In this document: positions 26,662 through 36,553 of the stretch, piece by piece
Position numbering within the stretch: the stretch's first letter is position 1
Layout of the letters: each line of letters begins with the position of its first letter
Source of the DNA: a bacterium
GTDB lineage: Bacteria; Planctomycetota; Planctomycetia; Planctomycetales; Planctomycetaceae
Assembly: GCA_016125225.1 (NCBI GenBank)
Contig: WGME01000009.1
Coordinates: forward strand, 186,001 to 250,000
Reading direction: 5' to 3'
DNA length: 64,000 bases
The notes under the pieces: model-generated
Database searches by the model: none
Told to the model about the DNA's origin: nothing
Seen by the model: only the letters and a program-made list of their open reading frames with translations
Position numbers and translations under genes: made by a program

Positions 26662-27879
26662 ATGATGTTGCGGTATCTGTTTGTGGACATGAATTCCTAT
26701 TTTGCCTCGGCGGAGCAGCACCTGCGGCCGGAATTGCAGGGGAAAGCGGTCGCGGTGGCTCCCCTTATGTCCGACACAACTTGCTGCATAGCAGCGAGTT
26801 ACGAAGCCAAGCGGTTCGGCATCAAAACCGGAACTTCGGTCCGCGATGCCCGCCAGATGTGTCCCGGGCTGATTGTCGTGGAAGCCCGGCCGAAAATGTA
26901 CATTCAGTTACATCACCAGATTGTGCAGGCTGTGGAAAACTGCCTGCCGGTGACCGCCGTGCTGTCGATCGATGAAATGGTTTGCCGATTACGAGGCCAC
27001 GATCAGGAGGAAGACCAGGCCGTGATGCTCGGCCAGGCCATCAAGGCAGCGATTCGCGAGCAGGTGGGGAAGTCGCTGCGGTGTTCGATCGGTATCGGTC
27101 CCAATCGGATGCTGGCCAAGCTCGCTTCCGACTGCCAGAAGCCCGATGGCCTGACCGTCATTCATCCCGCCGATCTGCCCGACCGCTTGTACGCTCTCGA
27201 CCTGCGGGATTTTCCCGGCATCGGACGGCGGATGGAGCAACGCTTTCATGCCTCGGGCATTACCACGGTGGAACAGTTCAGCGACCTCACCGCCGGGGAA
27301 ATGAACCGGCTGTGGGGAAGCAGCATTATCGGCAATAGCTGGTACCGCATGCTGCGTGGCGAAGACGTGCCACCCCCGCCGACACATCACCGCAGCATCG
27401 GCCATTCGCACGTTTTGCCCCCGGAGTTCCGTAACGAAACCGGGGCCCGGGCGGTGCTGATGCGGCTGGTTCATAAAGCCGCGGGACGATTGCGGCAAAC
27501 CGGATACTGGGCACGGCGGGTGGATGTCGCCGTGTCGTACCTCGGCGGCGATCACTGGCACAAGTCGTTGCGCGTTCCTTTGTGTCAGGACACGCTCACA
27601 CTGCTGCAGGCCACGGGAGAACTCTGGTCGCAACGCCCGCCGGGTCGCCTCCTCAAAGTGGGGGTGACGTTCCAGGAAATCGTGGCGGACCAGAATGCTT
27701 CCCCGTCGCTGATCGAAGATGACCGCAAACGCCGGGCGTTGTCATCGGCGATGGATTCCCTCAATGCCCGCTTCGGCAACCAGTCGGTTTACTTCGGCGG
27801 GATGCACGGCTACGAAGGTTCATCCAGCACGCGCATTGCTTTCCACGCCATTCCGGACTTGGAACTGGTTGATCCGTGA
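26662..27879 (+). CDS. Y-family DNA polymerase (DinB/Pol IV-like)
   Basis: A 405-residue translesion polymerase. The catalytic motifs are present: LFVDMNSYFASAE with the first aspartate, CCIAASYEAKRFGIKTG, VLSIDEM with the second carboxylate pair, and SIGIGPNRMLAKLASD. The thumb has a helix-hairpin-helix (LRDFPGIGRRMEQRF) and a little-finger domain follows from about residue 240. It acts in DNA damage tolerance. The usual steric tyrosine region and the YSIDE motif are slightly altered (LSIDEM). The start at 26662 has GAGG 9 nt upstream. No imuA or dnaE2 gene is adjacent. It is convergent with the PQQ propeller gene across a large hairpin. Confidence 0.88.
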   Translation: MMLRYLFVDMNSYFASAEQHLRPELQGKAVAVAPLMSDTTCCIAASYEAKRFGIKTGTSVRDARQMCPGLIVVEARPKMYIQLHHQIVQAVENCLPVTAVLSIDEMVCRLRGHDQEEDQAVMLGQAIKAAIREQVGKSLRCSIGIGPNRMLAKLASDCQKPDGLTVIHPADLPDRLYALDLRDFPGIGRRMEQRFHASGITTVEQFSDLTAGEMNRLWGSSIIGNSWYRMLRGEDVPPPPTHHRSIGHSHVLPPEFRNETGARAVLMRLVHKAAGRLRQTGYWARRVDVAVSYLGGDHWHKSLRVPLCQDTLTLLQATGELWSQRPPGRLLKVGVTFQEIVADQNASPSLIEDDRKRRALSSAMDSLNARFGNQSVYFGGMHGYEGSSSTRIAFHAIPDLELVDP

Positions 27880-27901
27880 GGACCAAACAGAAGGCATTTC
27901 A

Positions 27902-27981
27902 GCCACAAAGAGGCACAGAAGTCGCAAAAGGAAAGAGGTTATTCTTCTGATACTTTTGAGCTTTTTGTGCCTTTTTGCGGC
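27902..27981. repeat. Large imperfect hairpin between convergent genes
   Basis: A 29-nt arm (27902-27930, starting GCCACAAAGAGGCACA) pairs with 27953-27981 (ending TGTGCCTTTTTGCGGC). I count 23 Watson-Crick pairs, 3 G-T pairs and 3 mismatches, with a 22-nt loop. The arms are of the kind GGCACAAAAAG...CGCAAAAG seen as dispersed repeats in many bacterial genomes. The A- and T-rich arms suit termination from both sides. Confidence 0.8.
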
Positions 27982-28005
27982 CAACGAATCTCCATCACGG
28001 CGAAG

Positions 28006-29310
28006 TCACTTCGCCAGTGAAACCGCCACGATTTCGTGATCGTTCCGCACGAAAACTTTCTGGTTGGCATAGGCCGGGGCACACCAGACGACATCGCGAC
28101 CGAAGGCGAAGTTGCTCGGTTCAATCAGCTTGGTGCGATCGATTTCCGTGAAACCTTCGGGGCTCAGTTTGCCGATGACGAGGTCACCCGTTTCCGTGAA
28201 CAGGAAGTACCGGTCGGCCTGCTTCACGATGAACGCCGTCGCTGAGCCTTGCTGCCGTTCTCCGACTGGTTGCGGGGTTCGCCAGACGATCTTGCCGCTC
28301 GGGACTTCCACGGCCCGCAGGTCGCCCTTTTCGTGGAAACCGTAAATCAAACCATCAGCGACGAACGGCTGCACATTGATGGGAGAAATGGCACTGCGGG
28401 GTTTGTCGCGGAAGACGATTTCCACGCCCGGCTTGTCATTGTTCAGCTTGAGCAGCAGATTCTTTTCCTGGTAGCCGCCCACAAACAGGTACTCGCCCAC
28501 TTTGATGGGCGACATGATGATCGAACCATTGTCGGCACCGTACGGGGTTTCCCACAGGACTTTGCCCGTCTCCGGATTGACGGCATACACACCGTTCGGC
28601 TTGAGCAGGACCAGTTGGCGTTCACCCGCGGCTTCGATAATGGTCGGCGGTGAGTACCCTTGCTCGGGAGCTTTGCCTGCGGTCCAGATTTCCTTGCCGG
28701 TCAATTTATCGAAGGCGGCGACATGGGCGACCTCGGTGCCGACCACGCAAATCAGCTTGTCGCCATCGATCAACGGATGGCTGGCATAACCCCAGAGGGC
28801 CGCCTTGCACTGATACTCTTTCTTCAGATCTTTCGACCACAGAATCTTGCCATCGGCCGTTTGAAAACAGAAGAGGTTGCCTTCGGCACCCAGCGTGTAA
28901 ACACGGTCGCCATCGACATTCGGCGTGCAGCGCGGCCCGGCCGGATAGGAAATGGTGTAAGTGACCGGATACTCATGCTTCCACAGTAACTCGCCAGTGG
29001 CCTCATCGAGACACAGCACCCGCTCGGTCCCCGAAGAGGAATTGCGGCTGAAGTTGTCGATTTTGACATTGGCTTCGGTGACATAGTCCGTCACGTAAAC
29101 CTTACCGCCAGCGATCGCGGGGCCGGCATAACCCCCGGCAACAGGCTTCTTCCAGAGAACCTTGGGTCCGCCTTCCGGAAACGTGTCGACAATGCCCGTT
29201 TCCCGCCAGACATTATCCCGTCCCGGCCCCATCCATTGCGGCCAGTCATCCGCCGAGGCGACCACGGAACTCGAAATCAATACGGCGGCTGTCAACCAAG
29301 TGCGTTGCAT
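28006..29310 (-). CDS. PQQ-type beta-propeller protein
   Basis: A 434-residue exported protein with a signal peptide (TWLTAAVLISSSVVASA). It has the start DWPQWMGPGRDNVWRETG that marks planctomycete outer-membrane/periplasmic PQQ-like propellers, and repeated blades with the W-x-h pattern (LLWKHEYPV, ILWSKDLKK, EIWTAGKAP, VLWETPYG, IVWRTPQPV). True PQQ dehydrogenase active-site residues are not evident, so a binding or scaffold role like BamB is as likely as an enzyme role. An AGGATC site precedes the ATG. Confidence 0.88.
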   Translation of the reverse strand: MQRTWLTAAVLISSSVVASADDWPQWMGPGRDNVWRETGIVDTFPEGGPKVLWKKPVAGGYAGPAIAGGKVYVTDYVTEANVKIDNFSRNSSSGTERVLCLDEATGELLWKHEYPVTYTISYPAGPRCTPNVDGDRVYTLGAEGNLFCFQTADGKILWSKDLKKEYQCKAALWGYASHPLIDGDKLICVVGTEVAHVAAFDKLTGKEIWTAGKAPEQGYSPPTIIEAAGERQLVLLKPNGVYAVNPETGKVLWETPYGADNGSIIMSPIKVGEYLFVGGYQEKNLLLKLNNDKPGVEIVFRDKPRSAISPINVQPFVADGLIYGFHEKGDLRAVEVPSGKIVWRTPQPVGERQQGSATAFIVKQADRYFLFTETGDLVIGKLSPEGFTEIDRTKLIEPSNFAFGRDVVWCAPAYANQKVFVRNDHEIVAVSLAK

Positions 29311-29416
29311 GAGAAGATCCTGTCGTGACGGGCGAATATTCCACCCCTCGGAAATTCGCTGACAGAATCATAGCAACCATTGATCGGTATCACAGCGGCA
29401 AACCGTTTGATGTCGC

Positions 29417-30814
29417 TCAACCGGTCAATTCCGCGATCGGAGCGCCCGATTCAATCACGAAGCGTGGACGGCCCCGATTGTCTTCATAGGTGATATCGCG
29501 CGGCACACCCATGTGATGGAAAATCGTCGCAGCGAGATCCCCCGGAGTGACCGGCCGTTCCTTAATCTGTCCCGCATCACGATCGGTGGCCCCGATCACC
29601 TGGCCATGACGGTAACCGCCGCCGGCCATGGTCATCGACATCACAATCGGCCAATGGTTACGGCCATCGCTGCTGCCCTGGGTCCCGATTTTTGGGGTCC
29701 GGCCAAACTCACCCATGGCGATCACCAGGGTGTCATCCAGCAGGCTGCGTTGTTCGAGGTCGTGAATCAACGTCGTGAAAAGATGATCGAACACGGGCAA
29801 CAGCGGACGCAGGCCGTTCCAGATGCCACCGTAGGGTGGAATGTTATCGCCGTGGGTATCCCATGTGCCGGAGGCTCCATGATTGCTGAGATCGATGGTC
29901 ACGAAGCTGACGCCGGCTTCCACCAACCGTCGGGCCAGCAGCACCTGTTGGCTCCACTCATGTTTGCCGTAGAGAGCATGGGCCTCGGCCGTTTCCTGGG
30001 TGAGATCAAACGCATTCCGCGCCCGTTGTCCCAGTACCATGTCGACGGCTTGCTGGCTGTATCGATCGGCGGCGGCCATGGAACCGCCTAAGTCGAGATC
30101 ACGCCGCAGCCGGTCGAGTTGTTCGTGCAGAGCATGCCGGGTGTAGAGCCGGTCAGTCGACAACCCGCCCGGTAGATGGAAGAGCGAACCGACATCGTTG
30201 CCGAGAAACGGATCATGTGATTTGCCCAGATAGCCGCCCCAGGCAACATGGCTACGCGACTTCATGTTGAGCACCACATACGGCGGCAGATCGCGCATGG
30301 CGTCGCGACGTTCACGGCCGATGATGGAAGCAAGTGCCGGGAATTTATCGCCTTCGCGGTTCACACGAGGAGCGGCGGCAAGGTTGCCCGTCTGCATGAC
30401 CATGTTCGGTTCATGGTTCGAGTTCCGGCAATCGACCGAGCGAATGACCGTCAGCTTGTCCATCAGGGCGGCGTACTTCGGCAGAAACTCGCAAATCTGC
30501 ACGCCGGGCAATGCGGTGGGTATGACGCCGAACGGGCCACGGACTTCAAGGGGGGCCTGCGGCTTGGGATCGAGAGTATCGATATGGCTCGGACCACCAG
30601 TCATCCAGATCAGGATGACGCTTTTCTGTTGGCCGGCAGAGTTTCCCGCGATGGCCCGTTGGGCGAGCAATCCGGGCAAGCTCAGACCGGCGACTCCGGC
30701 CAGGCTGGCTTTGAGCATACTGCGACGCCCCGCCACGGTAACGCCGTCGCGGGTGCGTCCGTTAAACGAAGTGAAAGCATGCGGACTCGAGGCGGTGGGC
30801 GAGACAGAGAACAT
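29417..30814 (-). CDS. DUF1501 protein, Tat-exported (second of three)
   Basis: A 465-residue protein with an RR-containing leader (AGRRSMLKASLAGVAGLSLPGLLA at residues 28-51). The DUF1501 signatures are KSVILIWMTGGPSHIDTLDPKPQAPLEVRGPFGVI, LLARRLVEAGVSFVTIDLSNHG...WDTHGDN and LVIAMGEFGRTPKIG...GRNHWP. Function unknown; the family is exported and probably hydrolytic or structural. The N-terminal 27 residues are polar and may be too long; an internal start is possible. No DUF1549/DUF1553 partner is next to it. Downstream lies the PQQ propeller gene in the same direction, 106 nt away. Confidence 0.92.
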   Translation of the reverse strand: MFSVSPTASSPHAFTSFNGRTRDGVTVAGRRSMLKASLAGVAGLSLPGLLAQRAIAGNSAGQQKSVILIWMTGGPSHIDTLDPKPQAPLEVRGPFGVIPTALPGVQICEFLPKYAALMDKLTVIRSVDCRNSNHEPNMVMQTGNLAAAPRVNREGDKFPALASIIGRERRDAMRDLPPYVVLNMKSRSHVAWGGYLGKSHDPFLGNDVGSLFHLPGGLSTDRLYTRHALHEQLDRLRRDLDLGGSMAAADRYSQQAVDMVLGQRARNAFDLTQETAEAHALYGKHEWSQQVLLARRLVEAGVSFVTIDLSNHGASGTWDTHGDNIPPYGGIWNGLRPLLPVFDHLFTTLIHDLEQRSLLDDTLVIAMGEFGRTPKIGTQGSSDGRNHWPIVMSMTMAGGGYRHGQVIGATDRDAGQIKERPVTPGDLAATIFHHMGVPRDITYEDNRGRPRFVIESGAPIAELTG

Positions 30815-31036
30815 GGAGGGGACCTAGCCTTGAAACGTGTCACGGCCGGACCGAGCGCATATATCAATCTACACGCATGTATTGTCGGCGTAAAGGACAT
30901 TTCAACACGAGGCCATTCCCGACAGGCATCGTGGGCTGTGAAATGGAGATACCATCAGAAATCGGCTAATATCTTGCCAATACGGTGTTTCTGTCGCACT
31001 GACCGCTTGCCGCCGCCCTGGTACATTGGATTCCGC

Positions 31037-32551
<1,515 letters not shown>

Positions 32552-32597
32552 GCACGATGCCGGGGTCAACGATTCCTGAGCATTCTGAGGAACTATT

Positions 32598-33437
32598 GTG
32601 TCACGAAGTTTTCTGCCCGGGACGCGAATTGAACTGGTACGTCCGTGGGATCGTCGCAAGCCTCCGAAGCTTGCCGTCTTTGATTTTGATGGCACGCTCA
32701 GTTTGATCCGCGGCGGCTGGACCGACCTCATGGTCTACATGATGTATGAAGATCTCGCGGCACTCCGTCAGCCCGACGAAACCGTCGAGCAACTACGCCA
32801 ATTGATCCGAGACTACGTCCTCTCGCTGAACGGAGCGCCGACGGTCTATCAGATGGAGCGCTTTGCCAAAGAACTGCGGGACCGTGGTGCCACACCGGAA
32901 CCGGCGAGTGTCTATCATCAGGAGTATCTCCGGCGGCTCGGGCAGCGGATCACGGAACGCAAGGCCCGGTTGGCTGCGGGGGACTGCAAGCAAGCCGACC
33001 TCACCGTACCCGGCACGCATGCCTTGTTGGAAGCACTCGTGGCTCGCGGAGTCGAACTGACTTTGGCCAGCGGCACAGAGATTGAATTTGTGCGGGAGGA
33101 ATCGGAACTGCTGGGGTTTGCTCACTTCTTCGAAGGCCGCATTTTTGCTCCCGGCGCGGAAGCCCGCGCCTTCGCAAAAGAACAAGTGATTGCCGATCTG
33201 CTCGCCCGACATGACACGGAAGGGGACGTCTTGCTGGGCTTTGGTGATGGCATCGTCGAAACACGAGGCGTGGCTCAACAAGGGGGGCTGGCCATCGCCG
33301 TGGCATGCGATGAAACGCATCGCAGCGGCATCACCGATGAATCGAAATGCCCCACCTTGATCGAAGCCGGGGCCAGCATCGTCGTTCCCGATTATCAGCA
33401 AGCGGAAGCCCTTCTGGACTATCTGTGGCAGGCGTAA
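32598..33437 (+). CDS. HAD-family phosphatase
   Basis: A 279-residue hydrolase with HAD motifs: I AVFDFDGTLS, II TLASGT, III a lysine in the RAFAKEQVI region, and IV LLGFGDGIVETRG. The helical cap between residues 45 and 130 places it in the C1-cap, phosphoserine-phosphatase-like group. The substrate is a phosphorylated small molecule that cannot be named. The start is the GTG at 32598, with GAGG 8 nt before it. It probably forms a short operon with the M32 carboxypeptidase upstream. Confidence 0.85.
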   Translation: MSRSFLPGTRIELVRPWDRRKPPKLAVFDFDGTLSLIRGGWTDLMVYMMYEDLAALRQPDETVEQLRQLIRDYVLSLNGAPTVYQMERFAKELRDRGATPEPASVYHQEYLRRLGQRITERKARLAAGDCKQADLTVPGTHALLEALVARGVELTLASGTEIEFVREESELLGFAHFFEGRIFAPGAEARAFAKEQVIADLLARHDTEGDVLLGFGDGIVETRGVAQQGGLAIAVACDETHRSGITDESKCPTLIEAGASIVVPDYQQAEALLDYLWQA

Positions 33438-33491
33438 CATCGGGGCGTCGCCGCTACGTTATCTGTGAGTGATCGGGAAAGTCGAACAGAT

Positions 33492-34460
33492 ATGACCACA
33501 GCGCGGGCCGCTGCCGAAGACATTCGATTTCAAAGTGTGGCTCCCGAAAACCGGCCGGATGCACTGCTGCAGCTGCTGGCCCCTTTTCCCGAAGACGAAC
33601 GCATACAGCGGCGCGACGCCACCTTGGCTGCAGTTGAAGCCGGAACACTAAGCCTGGACGGATTGCGGCAGGCCTGGTGGGGAGCACAACCCGTCGGCAT
33701 TTTTCTGACGATGCAACAACCCGACCATGTGACTCTCGTCTGGCCTCCTGTTATCGCACCGTCGGCAGAACTTTCGCGAGAGGATATCGAACAGGCCTGC
33801 TGGGGCGACATCTGCGAAGTTCTGGATCACGATGGCTCGCGACTCGGACAAGTGCTGCTCGATGCCAGTGAAGCGGATCTGGCGGAGTCGTTGATGCCGT
33901 GGGGATTTCACTGGCAGACCGAGTTGTTCTTTCTGGCTCGCACCTTCACCGAACCCTGGACGGAATCTCCAGAACCGGCATGGTCCGTGGAATCGTATTC
34001 CTCTGCCACACATGCCCGCTTTGCCCAGTTGATCGAATCCACTTATCAGGACTCGCTCGATTGCCGAATTCTGGAGGGCATACGTACGGGCGAAGAAGCA
34101 TTGGCAAGCCACAAGCTCTCCGGAGAACACCGGCCAGACTTGTGGCAGATCTTCACAATCGATGGTCGCGATGCTGCTTTGCTATTGCTGAGCGAGCATG
34201 CGAGTCAGGATGCCGTTGAGTTAGTTTACTTCGGAGTGGCGCCGGAGTTTCGCGGTCAGGGATTGGGCCGCGCCGTGATTCAGCGTGCCCTGTCGACCTC
34301 TCGCAACACGGGCCGGGCAGCGATTTTTCTGGCCGTCGATGCTGGAAACGGTTATGCGAACACCCTTTATGCCACGTTCGATTTCGCGGAGCTGGCTCGA
34401 CGGCGGGCGTGCTTCCGTCCACGTGGCGGTGCGGCACACAAATCATCCACAGGTTCTTAA
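33492..34460 (+). CDS. GNAT-family N-acetyltransferase
   Basis: A 322-residue protein. The C-terminal half holds a GNAT fold with the acetyl-CoA motif VYFGVAPEFRGQGLGRAVIQRAL and the following AVDAGNGYANTLYATFDF strand. The N-terminal half (about 1-170) is a degenerate second GNAT-like lobe, as in tandem acetyltransferases. The acceptor substrate is unknown. The ATG at 33492 is used; a GTG nine codons upstream is possible. Its last codons contain TCATCCACA (34443-34451), one mismatch from a DnaA box, just before the dnaA upstream region. Confidence 0.8.
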   Translation: MTTARAAAEDIRFQSVAPENRPDALLQLLAPFPEDERIQRRDATLAAVEAGTLSLDGLRQAWWGAQPVGIFLTMQQPDHVTLVWPPVIAPSAELSREDIEQACWGDICEVLDHDGSRLGQVLLDASEADLAESLMPWGFHWQTELFFLARTFTEPWTESPEPAWSVESYSSATHARFAQLIESTYQDSLDCRILEGIRTGEEALASHKLSGEHRPDLWQIFTIDGRDAALLLLSEHASQDAVELVYFGVAPEFRGQGLGRAVIQRALSTSRNTGRAAIFLAVDAGNGYANTLYATFDFAELARRRACFRPRGGAAHKSSTGS

Positions 34461-34588
34461 CAGCAGCCTCATGATTTCGATTGTCAACCAGTCGAGATTT
34501 TTTTTTGGCAATGCACAGCGTTTCTAGGAGTTTCGTCGTTTCATCGAGCGTCTCATTCTGTGCAAAATTTTTTGTGAAGAGAGATGGT

Positions 34589-34616
34589 TTGACACCCCGG
34601 CGTGGGGAGCTAGGAT
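34589..34616 (+). promoter_or_regulatory. Sigma-70-type promoter of dnaA
   Basis: A perfect -35 box TTGACA (34589-34594), a 16-nt spacer, and TAGGAT (34611-34616), which matches TATAAT in four positions. Transcription would begin near 34623 and leave a leader of about 185 nt before the dnaA ATG. Confidence 0.65.
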
Positions 34617-34639
34617 CGTGCCTCACGTTGAAACTTCCG

Positions 34640-34675
34640 CGTGACCTGGGGTGAGAGCCGGGTCACGATTTTTAT
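34640..34675 (+). promoter_or_regulatory. Leader stem-loop 1 of dnaA, attenuator-like
   Basis: CGTGACC (34640-34646) pairs with GGTCACG (34661-34667) around a 14-nt loop and is followed by ATTTTTAT. A 7-bp stem and a U-tract within the untranslated leader look like an intrinsic terminator or attenuator. Confidence 0.5.
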
Positions 34676-34737
34676 CCGGTCCTGACGTTCGAAAAACGAA
34701 CTTGCGAACCTGGTTTGCGGCCCATAAGGTCGCAGTA

Positions 34738-34761
34738 TCGAATTGCTTCTCTGCAATTCGA
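34738..34761 (+). promoter_or_regulatory. Leader stem-loop 3 of dnaA, perfect 9-bp dyad
   Basis: TCGAATTGC (34738-34746) and GCAATTCGA (34753-34761) form a perfect 9-bp inverted repeat around TTCTCT. A smaller one, GTTCG/CGAAC around five A (34687-34701), lies upstream. The dyad ends 45 nt before the ATG and could be a protein-binding operator or an RNA hairpin. Confidence 0.6.
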
Positions 34762-34806
34762 ACGGGCTCGCTGTTTGCCATCGAGCGGGAGTGGGGGGGT
34801 AGCAAG

Positions 34807-36318
34807 ATGCAGCCCGGCATGACGCCATTGGATTTCGATCATCCATCGTCAGAGGTTCTTCCGAGCGAGTTCTCCACTTCTTCGAGCGACGCTCGGGCAG
34901 AGGGGGTACTCAGCGAACTCCGCAGCCGCCTGGGAGACCGCTCCTTTGCGCTATGGTTCGAGGAAAAAACTCGAGTCGAGTTTGAAGGGGCTCAGCTCAA
35001 GCTGGCGGTGGGCAGCCCGTTCCTGGTGAACTGCATCCAGAAGCAGTTCCGCCGTGATCTGCAAACGATCGCCCAGCAGGTCTTGGGACCGGCTGGTGAA
35101 GTCGTGCTGACGGTCGATGCGGCGTTGTCTTTGCAACCGGGTATGTCCACGCAGGCCCGCCCGGCCACGGTTCTGTCGAGGTCCGAAGCTCGGACGCCCG
35201 TTGCGCCCCGATCGACTGCATCGACATCGGCTCGTTCGACGGCAGCCACGCCGATTGTGGGATCACCTTCATCGCGACAACGCCGTCTGGCTGATCTGGC
35301 TGACTTTCAGCCCAACGCCATGACAGAGTTCGCGCTCACGGCGTGTCGCTCGGTCACGAATCAGCCAGCCGCACAATTCAATCCTCTGGTCATTTACGGA
35401 CCAGTGGGAACAGGCAAGACGCACTTGCTGGAAGGTGTCTGCCGTCAACTCCGCAAGACGCAGCCTCACCTGCAAGTGGCGTTGTTAACGGCCGAAGCCT
35501 TTTCGAACTACTTCACGCAGGCCTTGACCGAACGAACGCTGCCGAGCTTTCGGCATAAGTTCCGAGGTGTTGATGTTCTGCTGATTGATGATGTCGAATT
35601 CTTCGAGTCAAAACGTGTCTTTCAGGAAGAGTTCCTGCACACCCTGTGCGATCTAGTGGATCATGGCCGACAGGTTGTCGTGACTACGAATCGACATCCA
35701 CGGTTGCTGACCAAGCTGAATGACGAACTAGTCTCACGCTTTCAATCGGGACTCATCTGCCGATTGGAAACACCTGATGCGGAAACCCGCTTGAAGATTC
35801 TGAATCGCAAGGCGGCCCGCTGTGAAGCCGCCGTGGCTCCCGAGGCTCTCCGTTATGTCGCCGAAAAGTTTTCCGGCAACATCCGCGAACTGGAGGGGGC
35901 CTGGAATTGCCTGCAGACCTATCACACCATGACGCAGCAGAAAGTGACGCTGTCCCTTGCACGGCAAGTCCTGACCGATCTGGAACGCGATTGCCTGCGA
36001 GTGGTTCGACTGGCCGATATTGAGCGCGTGATCTGTCAGGTCTTCGGCGTCAAAGCCAAGGATCTGAAGTCGGACAGCCGCGTACGAACGGTGGCTCAAC
36101 CTCGCATGCTGGCGATGTTCCTCGCGCGGAAACACACGCAGGCAGCCTACAGCGAAATCGGCCAGCATTTCGGCGGACGGAATCACAGCACGGTGATGTC
36201 TGCCGAGCGCAAGGTGCAAAAGTGGATCACAGACAACGATGTCATCCGTGTGGCAACTCGATCCTGGTCATTCCAGGAAATTATGGCCAATCTTGAGCAG
36301 CAACTGCTGGCGGGGTGA
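34807..36318 (+). CDS. dnaA: Chromosomal replication initiator DnaA
   Basis: A 503-residue DnaA. Domain I (30-105, VLSELRSRLGDRSFALWFEE) mediates self-contact, domain II is an Ala/Ser/Thr/Pro linker, and domain III is the AAA+ motor with Walker A GPVGTGKTH (198-206) and Walker B LLIDD (258-262) followed by VEFF where IQF is usual. Domain IV binds DnaA boxes with the signature FGGRNHSTV (455-463). It opens the origin and regulates transcription. The start at 34807 follows a GGGGGG tract; the in-frame extension upstream lies in the leader. dnaN and recF are not adjacent, unlike the classical dnaA-dnaN order. Confidence 0.96.
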   Translation: MQPGMTPLDFDHPSSEVLPSEFSTSSSDARAEGVLSELRSRLGDRSFALWFEEKTRVEFEGAQLKLAVGSPFLVNCIQKQFRRDLQTIAQQVLGPAGEVVLTVDAALSLQPGMSTQARPATVLSRSEARTPVAPRSTASTSARSTAATPIVGSPSSRQRRLADLADFQPNAMTEFALTACRSVTNQPAAQFNPLVIYGPVGTGKTHLLEGVCRQLRKTQPHLQVALLTAEAFSNYFTQALTERTLPSFRHKFRGVDVLLIDDVEFFESKRVFQEEFLHTLCDLVDHGRQVVVTTNRHPRLLTKLNDELVSRFQSGLICRLETPDAETRLKILNRKAARCEAAVAPEALRYVAEKFSGNIRELEGAWNCLQTYHTMTQQKVTLSLARQVLTDLERDCLRVVRLADIERVICQVFGVKAKDLKSDSRVRTVAQPRMLAMFLARKHTQAAYSEIGQHFGGRNHSTVMSAERKVQKWITDNDVIRVATRSWSFQEIMANLEQQLLAG

Positions 36319-36411
36319 TGTTGCGTTGCACCCCATCCCTTTGACTACGCCTCAGGGTTTTCCGTAGCCTGCTCCATACTTTTGCTAGTGAAATCTTCTG
36401 CACATCCAGGG

Positions 36412-36428
36412 GGCAGGCAAATCCTGCC
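36412..36428. terminator. Weak hairpin downstream of dnaA
   Basis: GGCAGG (36412-36417) and CCTGCC (36423-36428) form a 6-bp stem with a 5-nt loop, 94 nt after the dnaA stop. There is no real T-run, so its role as a terminator is doubtful. Confidence 0.3.
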
Positions 36429-36553
36429 TTCATCGTCTCTTATTGTTTGAGGAGGTGTTTTTCCCTCGAACCCGACCCCAAGAGCTTGCTACGGTAGAAC
36501 CCAGACATGTTGATGTCACGTGGCCACAACATCCCTGGTGATGGCACGGAAAT

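Larger units (their letters stand above)
34461..34806 (+). other. dnaA upstream region and structured 5' leader
   Basis: A 346-nt stretch without a gene. It holds a T9 tract near 34498, an AT-rich patch (TGCAAAATTTTTTGTG) near 34561, a strong sigma-70 promoter and three stem-loops in the predicted untranslated leader. Only one near-consensus DnaA box was found, at the end of the preceding gene, so I do not call an origin of replication. Confidence 0.6.

Noticed and set aside
30248-31036. An upstream extension of the M32 carboxypeptidase
   Set aside because: It is antisense to a DUF1501 gene; homology starts at 31037.
33437-33475. A possible third copy of a palindromic repeat after the HAD gene
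   Set aside because: Only four bases (TAAC/GTTA) pair at the ends and the arms do not match family A or B.
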